Assembly: GCF_000619805.1 (NCBI RefSeq)
Contig: NZ_JHUV01000008.1
Coordinates: 124,001-188,000, forward strand
Direction: 5' to 3'
DNA length: 64,000 nucleotides
From: Sulfurihydrogenibium subterraneum DSM 15120
Lineage (GTDB): Bacteria > Aquificota > Aquificia > Aquificales > Hydrogenothermaceae
Position 1 is the stretch's first letter; each line of letters starts with the position of its first letter. Both the position numbers and the translations under genes were made by a program. Below the pieces are notes generated by a model, which saw only the letters and a list, made by a program, of their open reading frames with translations, ran no database searches and was not told the origin of the DNA. Positions 1 to 7,435 of this stretch are shown here, one piece after another.

Positions 1-429
1 CATGAGTGTTTCTTGATATTCTATGGAGAGATAATCTAATATTAGCTCATCAACTGTAGGAGCAGAAGATCTTATAAGAGCTTCTGTATTTCCATCACAG
101 TCTTGAATGTTTATCCATATAACAGGGACTCTATTCATAACTTCTGCAGCTTGAGCAACCAACGGCTCAAAAGACGGTGGGAGCATTAAAGTTGCGGTCA
201 TCATTGAAACCCATTTAAAAAAGTCTCTCCTTGAAATATCCCACATTGAAAGGTATTCATCAAACTTTATATCATCTTCTCTAACAGGCTTTTGTGATTT
301 AAGCCAGTTTAACCTCTCTTCTGCCTTTTTGTAAAGTTGATCGTAATACTCTTTCCCTTTATTCGTATCTATAAGGTTTGTTGGTTTTATAAACATCTCT
401 CTTAAAAAATCTCTTCTAAAAAATTCCAT
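1..429 (-). CDS. [NiFe]-hydrogenase small subunit with Tat signal (3' part outside window)
   Basis: Partial gene: 143 codons are readable from ATG at 429 down to position 1, where it is cut by the window edge. The start follows a clear GGAGG. A twin-arginine motif SRRDFFKW (residues 66-73) is followed by a hydrophobic stretch and an AQA-type cleavage region near 92-95, so the mature protein should be exported to the periplasm. The mature part opens PVIWINIQDCDGNTEALIRS, the usual start of small subunits that carry the Fe-S relay from the Ni-Fe site. The Tat motif is preceded by 65 residues, which is long. The first cluster motif is C-D-G-N, so the second Cys of the usual CxxC is Asn. The large subunit should lie just outside. 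Probably a group 1 respiratory uptake hydrogenase; subgroup not certain. Confidence 0.88.
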   Translation of the reverse strand, partial: MEFFRRDFLREMFIKPTNLIDTNKGKEYYDQLYKKAEERLNWLKSQKPVREDDIKFDEYLSMWDISRRDFFKWVSMMTATLMLPPSFEPLVAQAAEVMNRVPVIWINIQDCDGNTEALIRSSAPTVDELILDYLSIEYQETLM

Positions 430-530
430 AGCTAAACCTCCAGATAAAGATTTTTTTATTCGGTAGAAATTTTTTACCTCTTACGTAGTGGTGGTGATCT
501 TTCTCTTTTTAAAGTTTTCATTTCTACATC

Positions 531-582
531 CCTGAATAGTTATTCATTCATATAATGATAAAAGCAAAAAATTTTTTGTCAA
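531..582 (-). promoter_or_regulatory. Promoter and palindromic operator of the exported hydrogenase
   Basis: On the minus strand TTGACA (577-582), 16 bp, TATCAT (555-560) forms a near-consensus sigma70-type promoter. Six bases downstream lies AATGAATAACTATTCAGG (548-531), with GAAT/ATTC arms. The same core, GAATAA-N2-ATTCA, recurs at 3321-3338 and 11588-11605. Its position at the transcription start suits a repressor. Which protein binds it is inferred, not seen. Confidence 0.72.
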
Positions 583-600
583 CGTAAATGTTTACTAACC

Positions 601-945
601 TTAGACTTCCAATTCTATACTTTTTAAAATCATATCCGTTCCGTCTATAACATCTATATTAAAACTTTGGCAAAATTGACAGACAAAGTTGTAATCTTCA
701 ATGGTAAAATCCTGATTACAGTCATTACATCTACAAATTACACTTTGAATTTCAATGACAAACTCTGCATTTTCTGCTATAGTTTTTTCTTTAAAAGTAT
801 TGAAAGCCACCTCTAAAAGATGTGGCTCTACTCCGGACATTTTTCCTATTTTCACTACTACTTTTGAAACAGATTTTGCATTATTTTTTCTAGCGTTTTC
901 TTCTATAAGGTCTAACAAACTTTGCACTATTGAAAACTCATGCAT
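601..945 (-). CDS. hypA: HypA, hydrogenase nickel metallochaperone
   Basis: HypA hands nickel to the hydrogenase large subunit, working with HypB. The protein of 114 residues starts MHEFSI, the conserved N-terminus in which His2 is a nickel ligand. I therefore chose ATG at 945 instead of an in-frame upstream start at 1005 that lies inside hypE. Two CxxC pairs in the C-terminal half (CNDC and CQFC) form the structural zinc site. The start lies one base after the hypE stop, so the gene is translationally linked to hypE as the last gene of hypCDEA. The length is usual for the family. Confidence 0.93.
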   Translation of the reverse strand: MHEFSIVQSLLDLIEENARKNNAKSVSKVVVKIGKMSGVEPHLLEVAFNTFKEKTIAENAEFVIEIQSVICRCNDCNQDFTIEDYNFVCQFCQSFNIDVIDGTDMILKSIELEV

Positions 946-946
946 C

Positions 947-1945
947 TTAACATATCCTCGGAAGTATCTCACCAGCTGGTGGCTCCATAATTCTTGAAGA
1001 TCCATAAGAAGCTTTCAGTATAACTCTTTTCTTCCCTTTGGATTTTACTTTTCCTATAAGTTGCGCATCTTTTCCAAGGGGGTTTTTCCTTAATGTTTCT
1101 AAAGTTTTTTCCGTATCTTCTTTTGATACTGCTAATACTATCCTACCTTCGTTTGCTAAAATATACGGTTCTAAACCTAGCAGTTCACATAATCCTTGAA
1201 CCTGTGGTTTAACAGGTATTTTCTCTTCCAAGACTTCTATTTCCACACTTGAACTTTCAGCCCATTCATTTAAAACAGCAGACAATCCGCCTCTGGTAGG
1301 GTCTCTCATAGCCTTTATTTTTACGTTTACTTTTATTAAGTCTTCTACTAAACTCCATACGGAAGCACAGTCTGAAGTCAGGTCTGTCTGCAAATCTATA
1401 CCTTCTCTTTGAGCCATAATACAAGCTCCGTGATCTCCAACAGTTCCCGATACAATTATAATATCTTCTTCTGATAAATTATGAGCAGATATTCCTTCGT
1501 AAACTACTTTCCCTAATCCAGATGTATTTATAAAAATTTTATCAACAAAACCTTTTGGAACTACTTTTGTGTCCCCTGTCACAATTAAAGCACCTGTTTT
1601 TTTCAGCTCTTCTGCCATAGATTTTACTATCCTTTCTAAATCTTCAAAAGGAAAACCTTCTTCTATAATAAAACTACAGCTTAAATACAATGGTTTTGCT
1701 CCCATTACAGAAAGATCGTTTACAGTTCCAGCCACTGCTAACTTTCCAATATCTCCACCATTGAAAAATATTGGAGATATGGTAAAAGAATCTGTTGTAA
1801 ATGCAATTTTTGAATTTATGTTTAAAATGGCAGAATCTTCCATACTTGAAAGAATCTCATTGTTAAAATATTTAAAAAAAAGTTCTTTTATCAATTTTTG
1901 AGTTTCTTCTCCGCCTCCACCGTGAGCAAGCATAATTTGTTTCAT
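947..1945 (-). CDS. hypE: HypE, carbamoyl dehydratase in CN ligand synthesis
   Basis: HypE takes the carbamoyl group from HypF onto its C-terminal Cys and dehydrates it to a thiocyanate, the source of the cyanide ligands of the Ni-Fe centre. The protein (332 aa) has the family's glycine-rich N-terminus AHGGGGEETQ, the PurM-like ATP-binding fold motifs (FTTDSF, GDTKVVP, DPTRGG) and ends in PRIC, the conserved terminal cysteine. The ATG overlaps the hypD stop by four bases and the stop lies one base before hypA. No hypF is present in the window, so the carbamoyltransferase must be encoded elsewhere. Confidence 0.95.
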   Translation of the reverse strand: MKQIMLAHGGGGEETQKLIKELFFKYFNNEILSSMEDSAILNINSKIAFTTDSFTISPIFFNGGDIGKLAVAGTVNDLSVMGAKPLYLSCSFIIEEGFPFEDLERIVKSMAEELKKTGALIVTGDTKVVPKGFVDKIFINTSGLGKVVYEGISAHNLSEEDIIIVSGTVGDHGACIMAQREGIDLQTDLTSDCASVWSLVEDLIKVNVKIKAMRDPTRGGLSAVLNEWAESSSVEIEVLEEKIPVKPQVQGLCELLGLEPYILANEGRIVLAVSKEDTEKTLETLRKNPLGKDAQLIGKVKSKGKKRVILKASYGSSRIMEPPAGEILPRIC

Positions 1946-3060
1946 TGTTTAAAAACCTCCGGATTTCCATACTTATAGTAAGCCGCGCAGGCACCTTCTG
2001 ATGATACCATACACGAACCTAAAGGATTTTCAGGTGTACAAGCTTTTCCAAAAACTTTACACTCATAGGGCTTTGCAATACCTTTAAGAATATCTCCACA
2101 TATACACAGTTTATGGTCATCTACTGGTTTATTTGGAAGAATATCTTTAAATACAACTTCAGCATCTAAGAAAGAAAATTTATCTTTAATTTTTAAAGCT
2201 GAAAATGGAATATCTCCTAAACCTCTCCACCGGAACGTATCTCTAATTTCAAAATACTTTTCTATTAACTTTTGAGCTTTTATATTTCCTTCCCAGTTAA
2301 CAGCTCGTGTGTATTGTATTTCAACCTCTCTTTTGTTTTCTTTAAACTGTCTAATTATTTTCAAAACACTTTCCATAATATCAACTGGTTCAAATCCAGC
2401 TACAACTATAGGTGTTTTGTAAGAATCAACTATTTCTTTGTATATTTTGGCTCCGGTAATAACCGAAACGTGAGAAGGTCCTATAAATGCATCTATCCTT
2501 GCTTCTTTACTTTCCATAATTGCTTTTATAGGAGGAGGCACTAAAACGTGATTTACATGAAAAAAAACGTTTTTTATTTTATTCTCTAAAACTTTTTCCA
2601 TCACAGATGCAGTCATAGGAGTAGTTGTTTCAAAGCCTATTGCAAAGTATATAACATTTTTATCAGGGTTCTCCTGTGCTATCTTTAAAACATCAAATGG
2701 AGAGTAAACCATTTTTACGTTCTTCCCCTTTGACCTCTCCTTTGCAAGAGAACTCTCAGAACCCGGAACTCTTATCATATCTCCAAGTGTAACGAGAATA
2801 TTCTTTTCATTTTGACATAAAGCTATCCCGTGGTCTATCCTTTCTTTTGGCATTACACAGACGGGACATCCTGGACCATGGATAAATTCTATCTCTTTCG
2901 GAAGAATTTGCTTTAAACCATACTTCATAATAGTGTGTGTATGGCCACCGCAAACTTCCATTATATTAATAGGTCTATCTATTTCTTTCTCTATTAGTTT
3001 AGAAATTGCAATAATCTTTTTTCCATCTCTAAAATCTTTTAAAAAATCTACTTTTCCCAT
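1942..3060 (-). CDS. hypD: HypD, Fe-(CN)2CO cofactor scaffold
   Basis: HypD together with HypC holds the iron while the CN and CO ligands are added. In 372 residues it shows the expected motifs: CGGHTH near residue 37, GPGCPVC near 63, the GFETT segment, and a C-terminal cysteine set (CICGDILKG, KACTPENPLGSCMVS, EGAC) that binds the 4Fe-4S cluster. The start lies two bases after the hypC stop and the end overlaps hypE by four bases, so the two should be co-translated. Length and motifs are complete; nothing is missing. Confidence 0.96.
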   Translation of the reverse strand: MGKVDFLKDFRDGKKIIAISKLIEKEIDRPINIMEVCGGHTHTIMKYGLKQILPKEIEFIHGPGCPVCVMPKERIDHGIALCQNEKNILVTLGDMIRVPGSESSLAKERSKGKNVKMVYSPFDVLKIAQENPDKNVIYFAIGFETTTPMTASVMEKVLENKIKNVFFHVNHVLVPPPIKAIMESKEARIDAFIGPSHVSVITGAKIYKEIVDSYKTPIVVAGFEPVDIMESVLKIIRQFKENKREVEIQYTRAVNWEGNIKAQKLIEKYFEIRDTFRWRGLGDIPFSALKIKDKFSFLDAEVVFKDILPNKPVDDHKLCICGDILKGIAKPYECKVFGKACTPENPLGSCMVSSEGACAAYYKYGNPEVFKQ

Positions 3061-3062
3061 TG

Positions 3063-3308
3063 TTAACTTAATTCTCCTTCTTCTTCCAAATGTTTTACAA
3101 TTTCTTCATATATCTTTAAACTTTCCAAAGCATCTTCCTCGTTCATTTTAGTTATAGCGTACCCAACATGAATAAGAACATAATCTCCGACGTTAACAGA
3201 TTCTGGAAGGAGATGGAGAGAAACTTTTCTTTTTACACCCATTGTATCTACTATCGCTGTTTCGTCTGGAAAAATTTCCTCTACTCTTGATGGAATTGAT
3301 AAACACAT
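3063..3308 (-). CDS. hypC: HypC/HupF-family hydrogenase maturation chaperone
   Basis: Small chaperone (81 aa) that binds HypD and then the large subunit precursor through its N-terminal Cys2. The family needs Met-Cys at the N-terminus; here ATG at 3308 gives MCLSIPSRV. An in-frame ATG two codons upstream (3314) would bury the cysteine and stands too close to the GAGG, whereas 3308 has a seven-base spacing. It is the first gene of hypCDEA and sits directly below the promoter-operator at 3321-3371. Confidence 0.93.
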   Translation of the reverse strand: MCLSIPSRVEEIFPDETAIVDTMGVKRKVSLHLLPESVNVGDYVLIHVGYAITKMNEEDALESLKIYEEIVKHLEEEGELS

Positions 3309-3320
3309 TTTCATACCTCA

Positions 3321-3371
3321 AATGAATGATTATTCATTAATTATATTAATTAAATTTTTAAAAATTGTCAA
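3321..3371 (-). promoter_or_regulatory. Promoter and palindromic operator of hypCDEA
   Basis: Minus strand: TTGACA (3366-3371), 17 bp, TAATAT (3343-3348), then after four bases the palindrome AATGAATAATCATTCATT (3338-3321), with perfect 7-bp arms AATGAAT/ATTCATT around four bases. It is the most symmetrical of three copies of this element in the island. The hypC start is only 13 bases further on, so a bound protein would block initiation. Confidence 0.78.
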
Positions 3372-3372
3372 C

Positions 3373-4725
3373 CTAATGGGTTAAACATACCGAACAAACA
3401 TCAAAACTTCTTAAAACCATCTGTGCTTTCAAAGGATCTTCTAAACCTACAATTGCTTTTTCGGCCGGAGATTTAAATTTATTACATCTTGATCCTAAGT
3501 TCCACATTGTTGGCGTAATTATGCTGTAGCTTTTTATAACCCCTTTTTCTACTTTTACTTTATGTATCAAAGAACCTCTCGATGCTTCCACATAACCAAA
3601 AGCTTCACCGTAAAGTTTTTTGTAATCATTTGGTTTAATGTAAGATTTTTCATTTACATTTATCTTTAAAAGCCAATCTTTCATGTTTATTAGTATTCTC
3701 AAAATTTCATCAACTCTTGCCCATACTCTAACTAAATAGCTATCTTTATAGGTACGATAAAGATTAAAAAATAATTCTATTTCCGATGTTAACCTTCTTG
3801 CCAAAGGTCCAGTTTGCATAGGTAATCCATCGTACCTAACACCGTTTGCATAAGTATATCCTGTTTCTTTATTATGCAAAATATTAAAATCTTTAACCTC
3901 TTTTATCTTTTTTAGATTAAGTTTACATTTTTTCTTTTTTATAACACCTTTATTTATACAAGGATACACAGTTGACACTGTAATAAAATGTTCATAAGAT
4001 TGTCCTTCTTTATCAAGACCAGATTTTATACAAAAATCTATAAATGTAGTTAAATCTCCACCTTTTGATTTTGATAAAAATTCTTCTAAGTTTTTAACGT
4101 TTAAATAATCTTCATAACTCATTCCAAAAATCTCTTCTTCTGTATACTTAATTAGCCTATCTACTATAGATAAAGCATCTACTATATCGGTTTTTAAAGG
4201 CTCGCTTGTTACGCCACCAGGAATAGCATAGGATGTATGAGGCCATTGTCCTCCAAAAATAGCAATGATTTTTACTATTTCAGAAGAATACTTTACAGCC
4301 TTTTTCCATTTTTCCCCTACAAAAGGTTTGAATTTTTCATTTTCCAAAGAAGGAAATAACTTTAAGAAATCAGGCATAACAAAAAGATAAAACCATTTCA
4401 GATGATTTTGAACAATTTCACTACAGAGGGTTATTTGTCTTATAAGCTTTGCTTTTTCAGTAATCTCTACATCTATTGAATTATTTTTGTAAAGGTTTTC
4501 TATAGCGTTTACAGTTGCCATAAGATGAGCATGACCACAGATACCACATATTCTTGGATTTATAACCAAAGCATCTAACAAATCCCTTCCTTGTAAAATA
4601 TGCTCAAAACCTCTATAGTTGTAAGCAACAATGTAAGCATCAGATATTCTTCCATTTTGATCCCAGCAAAGTTTAAGGTTAACATCACCTTCAACTCTAT
4701 TTAAAACAATTTTTTGAACTCTCAT
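3373..4725 (-). CDS. Group 2-like cytosolic [NiFe]-hydrogenase large subunit, no C-terminal propeptide
   Basis: Carries the Ni-Fe active site. The N-terminal ligand motif is RICGICGHAH (about residues 58-67) and the C-terminal one is SFDVCSVCLTH, where the final His is the last residue before the stop. Most catalytic large subunits continue 10-30 residues beyond this His and are cleaved by an endopeptidase; H2-sensing HoxC/HupV proteins end at the His as here. The usual DPC is DVC. The protein has 450 residues and starts one base after its small subunit. Either an H2 sensor (group 2b-like) or the soluble Aquificota-type enzyme (group 2d, proposed to feed reductive CO2 fixation) is possible; the adjacent TetR gene makes sensing worth testing. 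Confidence 0.85.
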   Translation of the reverse strand: MRVQKIVLNRVEGDVNLKLCWDQNGRISDAYIVAYNYRGFEHILQGRDLLDALVINPRICGICGHAHLMATVNAIENLYKNNSIDVEITEKAKLIRQITLCSEIVQNHLKWFYLFVMPDFLKLFPSLENEKFKPFVGEKWKKAVKYSSEIVKIIAIFGGQWPHTSYAIPGGVTSEPLKTDIVDALSIVDRLIKYTEEEIFGMSYEDYLNVKNLEEFLSKSKGGDLTTFIDFCIKSGLDKEGQSYEHFITVSTVYPCINKGVIKKKKCKLNLKKIKEVKDFNILHNKETGYTYANGVRYDGLPMQTGPLARRLTSEIELFFNLYRTYKDSYLVRVWARVDEILRILINMKDWLLKINVNEKSYIKPNDYKKLYGEAFGYVEASRGSLIHKVKVEKGVIKSYSIITPTMWNLGSRCNKFKSPAEKAIVGLEDPLKAQMVLRSFDVCSVCLTH

Positions 4726-4726
4726 A

Positions 4727-5665
4727 TTAATCAGTATCTTCCAACTTTTTATTTAATCTTTGATTTGTAAATGTTTTTGCTACACCTGTTAGCATTATAT
4801 AAGCTCTTTTTGTTACACCCAGTGGAACTTCTTCAGGAATCCCTATGTTAGTTTTCGTCTCAAAGTACTTTGATCTTAGAGGAAAATCAAACTCTGTGCA
4901 ACCGATACACGGCATACCACTTCTTGTTTTTGAAGACTTTTCATTCCAAAGTATTTTATTGCATGGAGAGTGTGTTAAAGGTCCCCTACATCCTAACTCG
5001 TAAAATAAACATCCTTCTTTAGTTCCAAACTCATGAGCCTCAACTTTCCATTCAAAATACTCATTTCTAATGCATCCATCATGGGCTAAGTACATGTAAA
5101 AATCTTTAGGTCTGTTAAAATTATCAAGATTAATATCGTATCCAAAATCGAGACTTAAAATAGTTCTTACTATCCATTCAGGGTGAGCCGGACAACCTGT
5201 TATATTTATAATTTGGTATCCAGATTTTGTTTTAAAACTCTCCCCTAAAAAACCTCCTTTATCTTTAAATCTGTACTGTAAACCATTTACGTTTTCGTTA
5301 TACAAAGCAGGAAAATTTCCATAACAGGCACAGTTTCCAACTGCCAAAATGTAATCTGACTTATCTTTTAAATTATTTAAAATCTCAAATACATCAAACC
5401 CTTGGAAAAACACTTCATTCTTTTTATTGCTGACTGCACCTTCAACTACTAAAAAATTCAAACTCTCTTTTCCGGAAAGTATTCGTTTATATACATCTTT
5501 AAACTCTATTTCCGAAGTAAGTATAGGGTGGTAAAGAATGTTAATATTACTTAAAAATGTATCTAACAATGTATCGTTTATAGACAAAAAAGAATGTGAG
5601 TTTCCATTGCAAGTTAGACCTTGTATCCATACAAGATTTTTCAATCCTTTTTTAATGCTCTCCAA
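4727..5665 (-). CDS. Group 2-like [NiFe]-hydrogenase small subunit, cytosolic
   Basis: Fe-S relay subunit of 312 aa without any Tat signal, so it should stay in the cytoplasm. Cluster motifs are LTCNGNSHSF (about residues 17-26), GNCACYG, TGCPAHPEW, HDGC, EGCLFYELGCRGP, SPCNK and GMPCIGCTEF. The first motif lacks the second Cys (Asn instead) while GNCACYG offers one extra Cys. The start codon is TTG at 5665, chosen because AGGAG lies 7 bases upstream; it overlaps the end of tetR by 25 bases, implying translational coupling between regulator and hydrogenase. Confidence 0.87.
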   Translation of the reverse strand: MESIKKGLKNLVWIQGLTCNGNSHSFLSINDTLLDTFLSNINILYHPILTSEIEFKDVYKRILSGKESLNFLVVEGAVSNKKNEVFFQGFDVFEILNNLKDKSDYILAVGNCACYGNFPALYNENVNGLQYRFKDKGGFLGESFKTKSGYQIINITGCPAHPEWIVRTILSLDFGYDINLDNFNRPKDFYMYLAHDGCIRNEYFEWKVEAHEFGTKEGCLFYELGCRGPLTHSPCNKILWNEKSSKTRSGMPCIGCTEFDFPLRSKYFETKTNIGIPEEVPLGVTKRAYIMLTGVAKTFTNQRLNKKLEDTD

Positions 5666-6240
5666 ATGTTTTCTCCTATATCTTCTGCATACTCTATAGG
5701 TCTTTTAGGTAGTACATTCTCTCCTTTTAAAAATACAATACCACCCAAGGGTCCCATCACAGTAACAAATGCAGGGAAAAAATCCTGCTGTCTTAAATCT
5801 CCTTTCTTTGCACCTTCTTCCAAAAACAACATCAATTCAGTTACAACACTACTCACACATAAAAATCCTTCACATCCTTCCTTAAAAACTTCCCTGTTTG
5901 AGAGAAAAACTCTTAAAAAGTAATCAATAAGCTCTGGCTTTTCTTCTGCTATCTCTATAAACCTTCTTACTAAAAGTAATATTTTTTCTCGTGTAGATAT
6001 ATCCATTTCAGAAATCTTTCTTATCTCTTCACCTAAAATATTGGAAGAGTATTGCATTATATACTTTGCAAGCTCTTCTTTAGATTCAAAGTAGTTGTAG
6101 AAGTTTCCAACGCTCATTCCCAAAGCTTCAGCTATATCAGGAATAGTAGTGTTGTAAAAGCCTTTTTCTGCAAACAACTTTAAAGCAACATTTACAATTT
6201 CTTCTTTCTTTTTCTCCTTTAAACGTTTTCTAATCAACAT
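5641..6240 (-). CDS. TetR/AcrR-family transcriptional regulator
   Basis: A 199-residue one-component regulator. The N-terminal helix-turn-helix is clear (TIPDIAEALGMSVGNFYNYF, about residues 27-46, then ESKEEL). The C-terminal half is a helical ligand domain with two Cys close together near residue 125 (EGCEGFLC). It starts directly after the hypB stop (TAGATG) and its end overlaps the hydrogenase small subunit, so it is expressed with the nickel importer and this hydrogenase. The three 18-bp palindromes at 531, 3321 and 11588 have the size and symmetry of TetR sites, making it the best candidate repressor. The ligand is unknown. Confidence 0.9.
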   Translation of the reverse strand: MLIRKRLKEKKKEEIVNVALKLFAEKGFYNTTIPDIAEALGMSVGNFYNYFESKEELAKYIMQYSSNILGEEIRKISEMDISTREKILLLVRRFIEIAEEKPELIDYFLRVFLSNREVFKEGCEGFLCVSSVVTELMLFLEEGAKKGDLRQQDFFPAFVTVMGPLGGIVFLKGENVLPKRPIEYAEDIGENIWRALKKD

Positions 6241-6990
6241 CTACTCCATCATTTCTTTTTTAAACTTTATATATTTTATCCATTTATCCATTCCTTCTCC
6301 ACTTTTTGAAGATACTATCAGAATGTCTGCTTTTGGATTCAATCGCCTTACCTCTCTTTTTACATTTTCAACATTAAAATCAAAGTAAGGTATTAAATCA
6401 GATTTTGTTATTAAGACGATATCGGCAGATCTAAACATAACAGGATATTTTGCAGGTTTATCATCTCCTTCCGGAACGGAGAGTAAAACTACGTTTACAT
6501 GAGTTCCTATATCGTAAGATGCAGGACATACAAGATTTCCTACGTTTTCAACAAACACTATGTCTAAATCCTGTAAAGGTAAATGATGAATGCCTTCGTG
6601 AACCATAAAAGCATCTAAATGGCAAGCTTGACCGGTTGTAATTTGATAAGTTGGAACTCCTTTTGCCTTTATTCTTTCTGCATCTTTATTTGTTTCTAAA
6701 TCTCCTTCTATAACTCCTATTCTGTACTCATCTTTTAAAAGATCTATCGTTTTTTCAAGTAAAGTTGTTTTACCAGAACCCGGAGAGCTCATAAGGTTAA
6801 AAGATAAAATTCCATACTCTTGAAAATGTTCTCTATTGCTTTGAGCCTGTTTATCGTTGGCATCGAGTATCTTTGTCAAAACCTCTACAGTCTTTTTATC
6901 CTCTGTAATATGATTAGTATGAACATGATGATGGTGATGACCTTCCTGATGTTCATGTGTAGTTATAGAGCATCCACAGTCTTTACACAT
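6241..6990 (-). CDS. hypB: HypB, hydrogenase nickel-incorporation GTPase
   Basis: GTPase that drives nickel delivery with HypA. In 249 residues it has the high-affinity N-terminal nickel motif CKDCGC (2-7), a His-rich stretch (about 12-27) able to store nickel, Walker A GSGKTT (71-76), the QACHLDAF metal site (C123, H124), VENVGNLVCP (147-156) and TKSDL for guanine recognition. GGAGG precedes the ATG. HypB is separated from hypCDEA and co-transcribed with nikR and the nickel importer instead, which ties metal supply to its insertion. Confidence 0.95.
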   Translation of the reverse strand: MCKDCGCSITTHEHQEGHHHHHVHTNHITEDKKTVEVLTKILDANDKQAQSNREHFQEYGILSFNLMSSPGSGKTTLLEKTIDLLKDEYRIGVIEGDLETNKDAERIKAKGVPTYQITTGQACHLDAFMVHEGIHHLPLQDLDIVFVENVGNLVCPASYDIGTHVNVVLLSVPEGDDKPAKYPVMFRSADIVLITKSDLIPYFDFNVENVKREVRRLNPKADILIVSSKSGEGMDKWIKYIKFKKEMME

Positions 6991-7006
6991 TTTTAAAACC
7001 TCCTTA

Positions 7007-7423
7007 TTACAGTTTAATATTAGCTGTTTTTGTTAACTTTGCAAATTTAACTCCATTTAATCCAGATATACTGTTTACCACGTTTAAAATCTCATCTGCT
7101 TTTCCTTTTATAATTATCACTTCTAAACAGTTATGATGGTCTAAGTGAATATGTGTAGAACATAAAATATTTATATAATGGTTATGTTGTATATCTATCA
7201 TCTTTTGAGATAATTCTCTTTTATGATGATCGTAAATAATTGTAAGGACACCTATTACCTCTTCTTTTGGTTTATTCCAGCTTTCTTCTACAGCAAACTC
7301 TCTAATCATATCTCTGATAAATTCTGATCTTGAAGAGTATTTATTTTTAATAACTAAATCGTCTAAAAAATCTGCAAGGTCTTTTGGTATTGAAATAGAT
7401 ATTCTTACCAGCTCCTTTTCCAT
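7007..7423 (-). CDS. nikR: NikR, nickel-responsive regulator
   Basis: Ribbon-helix-helix repressor with an ACT-like nickel-sensing domain, 138 aa. The N-terminal strand [10 protein letters not shown] and helix [14 protein letters not shown] match the family. The high-affinity nickel ligands of E. coli NikR (H76, H87, H89, C95) have counterparts at H80, H91, H93 and C99 with the same spacing. It sits between the nickel ATPase gene and hypB. Known NikR sites have half-sites separated by 11-16 bases, unlike the compact palindromes found in this island, so its target is not clear from the sequence. Confidence 0.93.
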   Translation of the reverse strand: MEKELVRISISIPKDLADFLDDLVIKNKYSSRSEFIRDMIREFAVEESWNKPKEEVIGVLTIIYDHHKRELSQKMIDIQHNHYINILCSTHIHLDHHNCLEVIIIKGKADEILNVVNSISGLNGVKFAKLTKTANIKL

Positions 7424-7435
7424 AAAAAAACCTCC

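Noticed and set aside
755-997. Plus-strand open frame over hypA and similar antisense frames throughout (for example 5621-5923, 30865-31317, 45270-45617)
   Set aside because: Each lies on the opposite strand of a recognised gene, has no ribosome site and resembles no protein family.
947-1005. Longer HypA start inside hypE
   Set aside because: It would destroy the required Met-His-Glu N-terminus and overlaps the hypE end.
3373-3384. Truncation of the hydrogenase large subunit at its C-terminus
   Set aside because: The stop falls exactly after the conserved His, as in sensor hydrogenases, so it looks functional rather than damaged.
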